From: Ahaetulla prasina
Lineage: Eukaryota > Chordata > Lepidosauria > Squamata > Colubridae
Direction: 5' to 3'
Assembly (NCBI RefSeq): GCF_028640845.1
Contig: NC_080546.1
Coordinates: 69,779,205-69,843,204, forward strand
Length of the DNA: 64,000 nt
In this document: piece by piece, positions 1 to 13,000 of the stretch
Numbering within the stretch: the first letter of the stretch is position 1
Layout: the number at the start of each line of letters is the position of its first letter
Notes under the pieces: generated by a model
Database searches by the model: none
Seen by the model: only the letters and a program-made list of their open reading frames with translations
Told to the model about the DNA's origin: nothing
Translations under genes and position numbers: made by a program

Positions 1-1880
1 CACTTTTAAAGCTCTTCACACCATGGGATTGGGTTTCCTAATGGACCATCTTCTATTCATCCAATTCGGTCTATCAGTTTGTACATACACAAATATAGGT
101 CTCATCAACCAAAGAATATTGGCTGGTGCTGACTAGGAGACATGCCTACTCTGCCATGGCCCCTGTCCTCTGGGACATTCACCCTTCACAGAACAGGATG
201 AAGGCCAAGTAAACCTGGTTATGTGCCTTGGCCTGGGACCTGTAATATGTAATTGTTTAACGTTTTATGACATGCCCAGTCCAGAGACGCTTGAGATAAT
301 ATGCAGAGACTAAAAGCTTCTAATACTTTTTATAACTTACGATGATATAAGACTCAAAATGTAGGACAAAAAGAAAATAAGGCATACTGCTGTGTTTATT
401 ATATAAGCAGTATGGCATCCCATCAAAAGGATATTGAGAGACATCTCTGCAAACAAAAAAGGCGCACTGATATTTATACTTTTTAGGAAATTAAGGGGAA
501 ATGATGCAGGTATACATATTCATAAGTAATAGATCTCTGCTGGCTTCTTGCCCTTCTATTGCTATTTTCAAGGAGAACAAATGTCTTAGTAAAAGGAGGG
601 AGCACATGGGTTGTCATGGAAATATTCGGCTAAAACTTGCAATGCTTACAATGCAAAAGCTTTGGTGTGAGTCAATTCCAAGGCTAAGTTCCTTTTGTTT
701 CCATTTGGTTCAATCTGTCCTATTCATTTGAAAATTCACTTTCCCTATTGAGAACTCTCTCCCCCAGTGACATAATGCATCTGAATATTGTCATCTTAGA
801 ACATGATCATCCAGATAAATATTCTGCTCTAGTACCATGATATATTAACCTAAAAAGAAACAAGCTTTTATGCTTTTTATAGCAGTTGTGAAAAGGAAGA
901 AACAGGAAGCTAATATGGGCTGATATGTTTTGGCAAAAACTGAAGAGTTAAATAAGATTTGCTGGGAAGAGAAAGGATGGCTCATAAACCATTTCAGGTT
1001 AAGCAGTTTTGCACCTGCTTCCAGAGTGGCCAAAATCATTTAAACTTTTTAAGGGTACGCCAGTAGGACAAGCCCACCAAAGCTAGATGGAGATACTATC
1101 TTCTGTGGATCCTGATAGAGAGAGAAAGAAATGGTCTGCTTAGAGGGATTATGTTGTGCTGAATATGAATGGTAATATATTACAAGCCTAAAAAACCTGC
1201 TACGTATTGTATATTACTAGGTCAACTTTATCAGAAGCAGAAGCTTTGGGATACATAAACCTTTGTTTTATTGCCTGCAGGAATATGGATCAGTGGACGA
1301 AAAACAAGCAAAGGTTGTTGTGTAAAAGTGTAAAGTGCCTCTATTCTGCTTTGGGTTCATGCGGCAGTCAGTGGCACAGAAATTTTGTTTAAGTGAGAGA
1401 ATGGATTCAAGTGAATATGAATATTCAAAGCTAATGTTCAAGACAAGCAAAGAAATTAAAATTAAAAGAATTTAGATATTTTAGCAAGAAAGTAATACTT
1501 AACACATCTCAGAAAAATTCTAAGAAAGTTAAGTTTTGGAAGGGTCTTCAAAAGCTCAATTAAAGTGTTATTGAAAATATGTGGGACAATCTCACACATA
1601 GTTCCATGCAAGAAAACCTAATAGTATATCCAAGCTAGAAATGTTTGGTAAGAAAGAGTGAGGGCCCATAGGAAGCTTAGAATATTATTATTTCTGAAAA
1701 GGGGGTATTACAAACTACTGACTGAAATGATCCAAACCTTTTTGTCATATTTATTATTAATTTATTGTGAATCTGTACACAACTGAATTGAAATAACAAG
1801 TATGCATCAACATTTGCAAGAAGGTATCATGTTTTTCCCCCCCTCATGTTGAGCTTCTGTCAACTTCTGTTCATTTAGGC
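1..1880. other. Downstream flank without recognisable features
   Basis: AT-rich unique-looking sequence beyond the 3' end of PDGFC. Only short frames of 60-76 codons with no family resemblance occur on either strand. No repeat family recognised. Confidence 0.5.
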
Positions 1881-2003
1881 CACGGGTGTCAAACTTGCGG
1901 TGTCACGTTGCCACAACGTGAAGTATTGCAATGTTTTCCCCCTTTGCAGAGCTGGGGTGGGCATGATGCATCCGGCCTACAGGCTACCAGTTTAACACCC
2001 ATG
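1881..2003. mobile_element. Short hAT-type MITE
   Basis: 123 bp with inverted ends: CACGGGTGTCAAACT at the left and the complement of CATGGGTGTTAAACT at the right (13 of 15 match). It is flanked by ATTTAGGC (1873-1880) and ATTTAAGC (2004-2011), an 8-bp target duplication with one mismatch, which is the hAT size. No coding capacity. Confidence 0.75.
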
Positions 2004-2114
2004 ATTTAAGCATTCAATAAAACATACAATTTAACCACAAGTTCCTAAATATTTGTATGCAGCTATTCATATATTTTCTGTAGCAACTGAAATGGAAGAG
2101 ATTAGTTTGCTAGA

Positions 2115-2208
2115 TCTTTTCTTTTATGTACACTGAAAGCATATGCACCAAGACAAATTCCTTGTGTGTCCAATCACTCTTGGCCAATAAAAAATTCTAT
2201 TCTATTCT
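2115..2208 (+). mobile_element. LINE 3' end of the ATTCT-tailed family
   Basis: Short 3' fragment with the motifs CACCAAGACAAATTCCTTG and TGTGTCCAATCAC, ending in ATTCTATTCTATTCTAG. The same tail occurs at 13515, 21666, 27880 and 35800. In snakes a CR1/L3-type family with this tail seeds AATAG/ATTCT microsatellites. Confidence 0.75.
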
Positions 2209-3039
2209 AGATTGCTAGATAGCATATTCCACACAAAAAAAGCAATACTTTTTTAAATTAAATGGTAACTACCTTCCATAGGTAGATATAGTGAGTTCTT
2301 TTTATCCCAATAATTATTTTGTGAATTACATAAATCAAACAATAAAAGGAAACAGGCATTCAAACAAAACACTAGACAATTTAGAAGTATTTTACAAGCA
2401 AAATATTTTACTACTTCTTCCCTTCTTGTCCAAGACGAGAATAAATGTACTAGTTTATATATAAACTGTACATACTGTAAGCAAAACCACATTTCAAAAA
2501 TTATACTATACATCATTAAAATACTGGAAACTATAGGCCTTATGAGGAAGCAACTGTCAATGATAATATTAAAATCCTTATGTCTGTAGCAATAAATATG
2601 TGCATATTTTTAATCAACCCATTATATAATTTGGTGACAAGACCTCATTGTGTTGGAATTTATTATTATTATTATTTTCATGAAGATACCTGCTTCATAG
2701 ATCACATATAAAAACTATACTTCTTCAAAAAATAATTCTGCCAGGATGTAGATGGTAGATATGTAACCCATTCAAGCCAGTGCAATGCAGGTTGACAGCT
2801 ATCCTCTGATGAGTATTCTGATGCTTATCAGATTTATGTCAGTAATCTCGCATCCAACAAATGGTATTTATTTTCTTATTTATGCATGCTGAAGCCTGCT
2901 TCTATGCTCACAGACATTCTCTCTAGATCAAGGCACTAGAATATAAAAAGGCTTAAAACAGCTATTATGTTCCTTCTTATCCCAGCATCATGAATTTACT
3001 TATCTAAAATTGTAAAGTCAGAGTGATATTTTCATCTGC
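2209..3039. other. Flank or distal 3'UTR, nothing recognised
   Basis: AT-rich sequence with a short ATT run near 2660-2675. It could hold the distal PDGFC 3'UTR if a lower polyadenylation site is used. Confidence 0.4.
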
Positions 3040-3045
3040 TTTATT
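3040..3045 (-). terminator. Candidate PDGFC polyadenylation signal
   Basis: AATAAA on the minus strand about 0.9 kb below the stop codon and below the conserved UTR block. Further hexamers lie near 2866 and 2875, and the sequence alone does not decide which is used. Confidence 0.3.
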
Positions 3046-3937
3046 TTTCTATGTGCACATGCACCACTACATCCCTTGAATTATACAACCAGTAATTCTT
3101 TCTATCCTCTTTCTGTAACGCTGACTCCGGGTTTTACAGGACTAAAATACAATTTTTCTAGGTTGTAAATACAAAGAAAATTAAATACCTTTGGTAAAAA
3201 ATAGATGTATTTAACAAGATTAGAAAAGCAAATTGTTATGCCATCAAAGAGTATAAAAATGTACACAATAAAAATATAAAAATATAAACAAACAAAAAAA
3301 CCTTGAAGGCACTAGTGGGAGGAATAAGACACTTCATTGGTTTCAATTTTTTCCTCCTTGCTCACATATACTGACCAGGCATTTTTGCAAAATGACAGGA
3401 ACCTGACTAGGGAAAAACATAGAAAAGTGTGCAGTCTTTTTCACATCTATAAGTGAAAAATATAAGTTTAACTCAGAATAACACAGTTTTAAGCAATTAA
3501 CACTTTAATTTAGGACATGTAGGAATTACTGCAATAAGTGAAGAAAGATTCCAAATGTTTAGAATGATAAGCCAGAAGTAACTGACCTGTAGAAGGAAGG
3601 CTATTAGAAGAGTTCGGGCTTTGAGCATTTCTAAACTTAAATCTTTTAAAATTCAGGATGAGCAAAAGAGATGATATTATATATTTATATCAAGGTGGAG
3701 GAAAAGAAATCCTCATTAATGCCTTCTGCTCATAGTTTTAATGGGCTTTCATGTGCTGTTACATTGCATACATAATCCCAGTTTCATTTCTTCTCTCTTC
3801 ATCTCCCCAGAACCATCAATCTTGAACATGGAAGATTTTCAAAGGAAACAACTGAGATTATACAAGGAGATTAATGCACAAGCCCCAGAACAGAATAAGC
3901 CTCTAATTCAATGTGCTGTAGAAGAACGAAGTTCCTT
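3040..3937 (-). other. PDGFC: PDGFC 3' untranslated region, end uncertain
   Basis: Directly after the stop codon. Two stretches resemble the human PDGFC 3'UTR from memory: about 3820-3890 (minus strand includes TAATCTCAGTTGTTT) and about 3177-3270 (minus strand includes TTTTCTAATCTTGTTAAAT and ACCAAAGGTATTTAAT). This supports transcription at least to about 3177. The lower limit given here is only the nearest candidate polyadenylation hexamer. Confidence 0.6.
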
Positions 3938-4054
3938 TTATCCTTCTGTATTTCCTTTACACACACAGTTACACTCCTCATGATGATCCAAAGGGACATC
4001 TGTCAGAGATTTATGCAATCCTCTTACACCACTTCTGGGCTTCAGCTGCAGGAC
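3938..4054 (-). CDS. PDGFC: PDGFC exon 6: C-terminus and stop codon
   Basis: 117 bp, 38 codons plus TAA. The peptide starts [20 protein letters not shown] and ends [15 protein letters not shown]. It contributes the last two cystine-knot cysteines (335 and 337 equivalents) and one extra Cys. The acceptor is TTCCCTTGCAG. Intron 5 is only 961 bp. Two incidental open frames on the opposite strand cross this exon and carry no recognisable product. Confidence 0.96.
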   Translation of the reverse strand, partial: VLQLKPRSGVRGLHKSLTDVPLDHHEECNCVCKGNTEG

Positions 4055-7000
4055 CTGCAAGGGAACAATCCAGCTGTCATTTTAAATGCCATTAAAATAA
4101 GCAAATCATTAAATAAAAACCATATTCCTGTGTTAGAAATCAGTATTTGTCTGTGACAGGTACATATTCATCTTACAATTCTATTCATGATTTATGCATG
4201 ACCCAATATATCTTGGCCCATAAATAGTTTACTAAAGAAGACTTTGGCTTCTTCGTTCCAACGTTTGCAAATATAAATCAATATAATAATTAAAAAATTG
4301 TGATCCTCATACACTGGAGTTCCCAATTAGTATTTAATATTGAAATAAACTACATGCAAAGCTTATCCTAATTCAGGGTACAGAAATCAAAATGGGTAGC
4401 CATCAATCAAATCCTTATAGATAAAGACTGTAGTTCCTTCTACTTGTTATTCACCTGTAATTTCCCTAATAAACTAGCACTGTCAAGACTGAGGCTATTT
4501 TGAGACTTCAGCGCTGACACACTGGAGAAGATGGGTAGGGAGGGGGGAATTGAAAGAGTTGTGGTGTTGTAGCCAAAACAAAATACTTTCTCTTGCAAGG
4601 AGTCACCTAGCAACTGGACAGCATCCTGATTGGACCATGTGACTAATCATTTGGAAAAGGTGAAAAACTTTTACTTTTAATTAGGTGAAAACCATGGGAA
4701 TAATCAGAGTTGGTTTTCACCAGACTGTGCCGATATGATATATCCAGTAAACCTATTCTTTGAGGAATTTGCTTGCCTCAGAGTTTTGTTTGCTATGGGT
4801 ATGTTACTTGGAACACTGACAAGCAGTTGAAAGTAACAGTAGTTAGAAACATAAAGGACTTCTTAAGGTGTCAATTTGTCAAGACAAGAGAAAACTGCCT
4901 CAAAAAATGATTTGTACATTGAAATCTCAAATATTCAATATCCAAGCATGATAGAGTTTGCTGATCATCATCTATTATTAGAATTTTCCTTGGCCCCATT
5001 TTTTTAATACTATACCTCATGATACTTTTTGGTGACTTTGGTAGGGACACATTGGCATTCACTGCAAGAATGTTGACAACAGGCACAATTTCCACCGCAG
5101 CGTTTAACCAGAAGACAAAGTGGCCAAAAAATGGTGTCTGTTCGTTTCAATTCTTCTCGTACTGACACTGAAAAGTTACGTGGAGTACAGCTATACATTC
5201 TTACTTCCTCCTTTAGCAGGTTCAAATCTACAACTAAACAACAAACCAATATTGTAATTTGTAGAAACAAGAGCTATGCAAATATTTTTGAGATAATTCC
5301 CTGCCAATAGGTTTTTCTATAGTTTAGTGAACTTGTGAATTTCAAAATATAACTTATACAGTTGTAATATTTTTCTGAGTTAGGAATCTACCCAATAAAA
5401 TCAATATGTCTACGGCTGACAGTAAGTATCTATTTACCTTCTGATGTTTATATGGATAAGTATTTATACTGGAAAGAAATAACTTCAAGATTACTGATAA
5501 CCAGTCAAGAATGAAAGTTCCTTCTCTTTTCCCTTTCCTTTTCTGCCTAATCTGATGCCTTCCCAAATATGGATGGCTTTGGTTTCAATAACTTAAGCCT
5601 ATAAGAAGGAAATACATAAAGTTTGTAGATTTTAACTACAGTATATATCATCTTTCAAAATACATTTTAAAAAATGGGTTCCAGAAAAAAAGTCTGCCCC
5701 TGGAGCAGTAGAATGTAATTTTTTTCCCCTGTTGGTAAAGGACAAGCTAACGGAGATCTCTGTTTTAACCTCATGATTCTATGTAACTTTGGTCATTTTG
5801 TAGCCTATTTTAATTTTACATTTTAAATTGGATTTTTTTAGGAATATAAATTTCTTAAAAGTCAAAAACCTCAAAATCTAACTCTACATATCGATTCTAT
5901 ATTAAAATATTTGGATTAGTCAATTGGATTTTATGCTTTATCAAAATGTATTATACTGCAATATATATTTGTAGCACTTTACTTCATATGAGATATTGAC
6001 CAGCAGTTTCACAAAGTGTTTAAACAAGTCTCTGAAGTAAAAAGTGTGTGTGGGGGGAATTCTTTATTCTTCTTATCTTTCTAATATGTGTCTTTTAAGA
6101 ATTTGCAGGACATAATGCTAGCTTTGTGTATCAGTGAATGTTTATATTCCTATAAATGTTTACTTAACCAGAGAAAAAGTTAATAGATCTGTGCAGGAAA
6201 CTCAATTGAAAATTCTATTATTCTGAGAAAAATTAAAAACCCTTTGAACTGGCTCTCATTCATTCATCAAATTTGACATGCTAGTCAAATAACTTAAAAA
6301 GGGGAAGTAGGCTTGTTTGCAATGGCAATGTAACTTTATGATTCAGAACTATTACCTGAAAACTAATTCCAACCTAAACAGGGAAGTGTTCATGCTAGGT
6401 AGATTAAAAAAATGCTTCTCACAAACTTTGAAGTCTACAAACATAATTCTTCAACTTGAGTGAGGATAAATTTGCTGGACTTGCACTAGTATTTCAAGTT
6501 TAAATTAACTCAGAAAGAATTGGAGAGAAAGGGAAGTAATTCATGAAAATTGCTATCCAAGAGTTCAATATGGGGATCAGAGTTGCCTTATTGAGGTGAT
6601 GAGCAGCAGATTAAATAAATAAATAATAAAATAAAATATAAATAAATAAAATAAAATAAAATAATAAAATACAGTACAATACAATACAATACAATACAAT
6701 ACAATACAATACAATACAATACAATACAATACAAAACAACAGCTTTGGATGCCATGGATACTACTACAATAAATTTTCATATAAATAAAATATAAATAAA
6801 TTGGGGTTTTTTACTGATACTCAATTTTTCTGCTTACGTGCAGGCAACTGATTTTCAATGAAATTCATATTAGCATAAATTCTGCTTTCATTTCAACCAT
6901 AAAGCTTCCATCTTTAGCTGAGGTGGCACAGTGGTTAGAGTGCAGCACTGCAGGCTACTGCTAGCTGCAGTACAGCAGTTCAAATCTCACCAGCTCATGG

Positions 7001-10000
7001 TTGATTCAGCCTTCCATCCTTCCAAGGTGGGTAAAATGAGGACCCAGATTGTTGGGGGCAATATGGTGACTCTGTAAACCGCTTAGAAAGGGCTGTATAT
7101 AACTCTAAGTGCTATTTCTATCTTACAATAAAAGGAAATAACTGCTTCCCATACTAAAAGCAGTAGTTAAAGATGAAAATAGACACTGATTAAATCCTAA
7201 TGTCAGTCCCAACAAATAGGAAACATAAAACTATGAAATATTAAGGAAACATATTTTTTTAAAAAAAATTTCAAGAAAGGACACATACATTTAATTTGGC
7301 CATGTAATTTTAACATGTTTAGATCTGACTAAATTCCAGACAACCCAATTTGAAAACATTCAAAAGATTAACTTGGTATTTCAGAAAGTATAGTATTACT
7401 TATCTCTGTATCATATAGTGCATTTACAACATTTCATAGAAAATGAAATAGCTGCTTTTGATTTTTTTTTTTTGATTTTGAATAAAAATATTAGTATATC
7501 TATTTTTTTAAAGTCTGGAAAGCTTTAATTTTAACAGTTACTGGAAAAGTTGGAGTTTTACAGATATTATTATCAGCAAGAGCCAGTTTGGTATAGTGGT
7601 TAAGGTATCAGACTAGGAATAGGGAAAGCTCTAATGCTGCCCTGAGCACAAAGCTAGCTATGTGACCTTGGGCCAGTCACTTTCTCTCAGCCCTAGGATG
7701 GAAGAATTGGCAAATCACTTCTGAAAAAATCTTGCCAAGAAAACTGCAGTTTGAGGCAGTCTCCAAGAACCTGACACGAATGAATGGAAGGCAAGAAATG
7801 CAGGGCAATAAATTCATCAAAATGTAAAATATTTACAACAAATGTGCAACCATGTTAAGCACACACTCTTACCAAAAACTACTATTCAATCTGTTTCATA
7901 TTGCTTAAACAAGAATTGCTAAGAAGTTATATACGAAATAACTTTCAATGTTAAATTTGGCATTAAAGTTGTACTTTCTTAGAAATCATCAATATTTTAA
8001 AGCCCCAGGAACTATGCCTTTCAACAGAATTTTTTTAAAAGGGAGCACACAATTAAAAAGAACTTTAAACCTTTCATTTCTGCAGTAATTCTGCATGTCA
8101 ACAGTGAATACCATGTCATCTCAATGGGGCACATTTTCTGCTTTAGGCTATTACATTACAGACTTGGTAATGCAGTTTGAGGGTGGTCCTTTAAGATGTC
8201 TGCCACAATTCTGTGATACGTTTATTCAATGGCAATTCTACTTTAGCGTCTTATTCAAATACTTTTAAAGATTACTTCAATATTGTTTTCTTTTGGAAGA
8301 TGTTGATGGGAAAATCATTATTTCGTCAGATTGGCCTTTTTAGAATGGAATGCACATACTTTATTTGGCAAGAATGCAAAGTGTATAAATACATATAAAT
8401 ACATACATAATGACACAAAAATATAAAACTAAAAGCAGTATTTTAATCAGAAAGACATCTCACATGTATTTTAACATAAAAATGTTCAAGAACAGCAGTA
8501 CTTCACTGACGGAATTAAAAAACAAGATGCAAGCAAAAGATGACAGCTATAAATTTAGTCTGTTTCGGACTGGTCAAACATCTACAAGTGAGTTTAGACA
8601 AATTTGCTTATTTATTATTCCAGGTAATACGTTTATTATGATTTAAAATTTCATTTGAATACATTTTTCCCCCACAGAACTTTGTGTTTCCTGTTTCACT
8701 TACTGTAATTATCACTTACTTAATTATTTACATTAAGGCAGTGTTTTTGAATTCATACCAAAAAATAAGCCTCTGAAGCAGAATGAGAGCTGTTTCTAAA
8801 CAGTCATTCACAGGCCTTCTTATAAGTATACAGCAGTATTGCAGCATATAAAGGAAATTTTAAAGGCAACCAAAAGGAAACTATTTTCTGGTGCAGCACG
8901 CAGATAAGGGACATGTTTTAACAAGAATCTGTCCTACTGATTCAACAGTGTACTGCCTAATGTTTTGAATGACATGAATCCTGTGCTGAAAAAAATGGAA
9001 GACAAACAGGTGGAACAAATCTGCCCTGAAGGGTCACTGCAGCTGTGCCTCATGTTCCATCATTTAGAAAGATTATTTTACTAGTCAGGGAACTACTTTT
9101 GTTTTTTGTTTTTTAATTATGTTCAAGAGTATAAAGAGATAACTGCTGGGTCGGACTAAGAATCTCTGAGTCCACAGTAGCTTCTACTTAGCTTACACTC
9201 TATAGCTTTAGATGGATTACTTTCTGGGTAAGGACTACAGGTTTGCAGTTCAAAACACGTATGCTCCATGGATTTATGAAATCCTAAAATGCATAAAGAA
9301 GTCAGCAGCGAAACAGGTTAGACAAAGAATGTCAGGACAGAAATCTATTAACTGGCAGTTTGAACAAATAGGGACTTTGCACTGAAAAACTATTTCAGTC
9401 CTCTTTTCTACTGGCTAAAGCACTATCATTAAAAGGTAGGGGTAACCATAACAATCACTATCAATTGTAGAGATAGAACTCAGAGCATATAGTGACTGTC
9501 CCCAATAATTGAAATGAGGGTAGACATATTTTATTTATTTATTTATCACATTTATATAGCTGCCCATCCCATGCCTATTATTATGGCTGGACTACAATAA
9601 AAACAGACCAAAAACAAACATTAAAATGATATAATAAAACATCAATATTAATTTTAAAGACTAGGAGAAAAAGTTATCTTGAGAAATACAGTGTAGTCAT
9701 CTCCGCAATTCTTTGTTTCCCTGAGATCCCCAAGCCTGCTGACACTGAAACAAGCTTAGTTATCCTCTGGGCTGGTAAATAAATTCACTAACATTTTCTT
9801 AGACCATTTCTAGATAGTCTCAGTCTACATTCTGAAAGTACTAAACAGCTTCAGAAATAATCATTTTACATACATGTGCCATCAATTAATGGTTTCATGC
9901 ATGTACAATTTGGTTTATCAAGGGCTTTGGATGTTCAATAAAAGAAAGAAGAAAAAGCAAGAGAAACAAATTATGAATATTACCTCTTGATTTTCTGCCA

Positions 10001-13000
10001 TGAATGTAGGCTTTCCCGAGAAGGTGCCAAGCTGGTTTGTATAGGTCTTCCAAATCTAACTGCCACCTGTCAGGCTCAAGATACCTGATAAGTTCTTCTA
10101 TGGTACTAAATGCAGCAACAGCATTGTTTAGCAATTCTAATGGTAAAGCTGATGGTGGCAACACTGTTGGACTGGCTGGTTCAATGTGGAGCTGCAATGA
10201 GAGAAAATAATCTCTGTATGGTGTCTGTAGTTACAAACAATGTAATGTAATTAAGATACATAATTTCAAAATATTATAAAAGCAAAAAACACAAAGATGA
10301 ACTGCTGTACATTTATTTACCAACCAGTAATAAAAAACCCTAGAAACTGGCTGTTCTGTACGTCATCCAGAAATTAAAGACTTCACACTCTTACCTCCAA
10401 AAGCAATTAAAATCTCATTCTAGTGTTAGATAAACTATTCCAGATTAAAGCTAAATCTTATGCATCTACAATGCACCCAATCTTATCCAACAGCTGAATG
10501 ATGGGCAGAAATTTATTATATGGGAATTAGGAATGGAAAATCCTGCCTGTTAGGCCAGATACTGCAGCTTTAATTTTAGAAATGTCTGAAGCTATTTCAG
10601 AAAAATAATCAGCAGAATTGTAGAGAACTCTGGAGAGAACATTGTATTAGTCATGAGTGGACAAAAAAAAAAAAAAAAGAAACTGCCAGGTTTCGTGGCA
10701 GTTATCTTGCAAATACCAATTATCTAGCATAATAGCAGAATTCCAAGCAACACTACAGGTTTGACCTACTCATATTTTCCACCAAATGTCACCTGTAATC
10801 TGCAAAGAGCAAATCAAAATGTGAAAATCAGGGAAATAAATATTGAAGTGGGAGGCTCATTGGAAGGAAAAAAATACCATAGTTTGTTATGATGATAAAA
10901 GAGGCAAAAACAGTGGCAGGAATCCCAAAGTTGGAAAGTAAAATAATAATAAATATTAACACCCGGAAGTAGGGAATGATACAGTTAAAATAAGACCATT
11001 GCTATTTTACCTCTCATGTCACATATTCATCAAAAAATATTCAAATATTTGAATATCTCATTTTTTTTAAATCTAGAATGCTATATATATTTAATTTACC
11101 ATGTAAAACACATTTAAGTATTAGATAGCTCCAAATAATTTATGTCAGTCATAATACTATGTGTGAATAGGATAGGAATTAACTCATAGGTAAATATGCT
11201 AAATTAACAGCTCCTTGCAGTAAAGCCAAAAATGACAATTAGTTTTGGATTAAGTGGAATTTCCTGTTCTGCTATTTATACAATATTTTCCTGCACAGAT
11301 TTGAAGCTATCAAAATATAGCAGGGTTCAGTGCACAACAAACCTTTTTCCTGCAGGATCTTTGTGCTATCATTAAAATCAATAATATCTATATTCCGAAA
11401 GCCTAAATGGAACACAAATACTAAAATAAAGATTGTCATTATTCTTCATATATGGAAACCTCCAAAGCCAATAAATTTTATATTATTAGAAGCACTTAAT
11501 GAAAAGTCAAAAGATAATTTGGGATATTATCTATCAATTCATTTATGCAGCAGTCAAATAGAAGACAATCACATTGTCTTGAAACTACAAACTAAGCTAA
11601 TGCTTAAGGTACTATTCACATCCAATGCTTTAAAAATGTTATATACTAAGATACACTGCAAAAAACCTAAGGAGATATTGTGGTACTTCCACAAATGAGG
11701 AGCATAAATATGTCATGGGAGAATTTTTTAAATATTGAATTCCTTATGCACTCCAACTTTAGATGGAAGAACTGATACAGAAAAAATTAAATTCACTGAG
11801 AAAATACATTAATATTCTCTAGAAATAAATAATGAATTTTGAGGTAATAGCATGCATGTTCATTCATATCTATGCCTGTGTAGTATCTTTAAAGAAACTG
11901 TACATTCATTGAGATTGGCAAAAAGCAAAGATAAACTAAGAATCCACCACAATTTTCAGCAGAAGAAATTTATGACCTAAAAATCTATCCTAACAAGTGA
12001 CTGTTGCATTCAAATTATTCTTGATCCTAAAAATGATTTTTTTAAAAATATTATCAATATCAAGTTTTAAAATAAACCATTTTCCCACTGTGCTTGAAAG
12101 TAACATTAACAGTAGCATTAAATACCAAAATCTATCTTTTATATCAAAATTAAATGAATTAAGAATTAAGAAACTGATTTCAATCTCATAAAGTGAGTAT
12201 AAACTACTGGTATGTGCAAAGCTGCTTTGTGCAAAGGTATGAGTGAAGACAATAACTTACTAATTAAAATCAGTGTGCAGCAGCACATGCATATTATGTT
12301 GGGATTGTGTCTGACTAACAATAAATGGAAGTGCTTGCCCTGACTTCAATGAAGTATAAAAAACAGCAGCCAAATTTTAAAATGTGATATTTTAATTCTT
12401 TTGCTTGAGTTGCAAATCAAGCTTCAGTAATTATCAATCTTCAAATGTCTAGTTACTAAAATAAACCTATGAATTATTTTTGAAGTTACATTTGAAATAT
12501 ATGTATTTTGTGTGTGTGTTTTGCAATAATTTTAATGTTTTTAATTATTTCATTCCATATATCAACTGACAGGTAAAAACAAATATTCTGTATTTTCTTT
12601 ACCACAAACTTGTCCAATGTCCACTTCTGGTTTCCATATTCCATCTTCACTAACTTCCACTAGTTTTAATTTATTTATTTCCCTTAACAATTAATCAATT
12701 GTTTTAATTCTATTTTTATCACATCAGTGGATTTGAAGGAGGAGAGATAATACAGGATTTATTTTTTGGATTAAATCATTAGACTTTTGTATGAAAAATT
12801 CATGAAGCAAAATGAGCATTTGCTTTTTAAGAAAGCATTTTATTTAATTTCAGAGAATAGCATTAAGGATGAAGAGATTTATGTACTTCTTTATAGGTTG
12901 TTCCATTGTGATAATGATCCCTTGGTTCCAACTTCATCTAACTGAAGATCATTTTTTTTAAAAGGAGGATAAAGTGTAATGAAACTTTAATCTTAGGTTT

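Noticed and set aside
3938..5233. Venom-type VEGF or other toxin-like PDGF/VEGF family gene
   Set aside because: The exons join to a CUB domain and the cysteine spacing and full length match PDGFC, an ordinary growth factor.
6577..6780. Minus-strand frame with repeated VLYCI
   Set aside because: Translation of an ACAAT microsatellite.
6916..6990. tRNA gene candidate
   Set aside because: A- and B-box-like motifs belong to a SINE head; the body and tail continue as SINE and the acceptor stem does not close.
9895..10197. A 100-codon open frame on the minus strand starting at TTG
   Set aside because: The real unit is PDGFC exon 4 (9984-10191). The codons outside it are splice acceptor and intron, and TTG is part of TTGCAG.
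11330..11698. 122-codon frame in intron 3
   Set aside because: AT-rich, Lys/Ile-biased translation without domain or repeat identity; plausible by chance in this composition.
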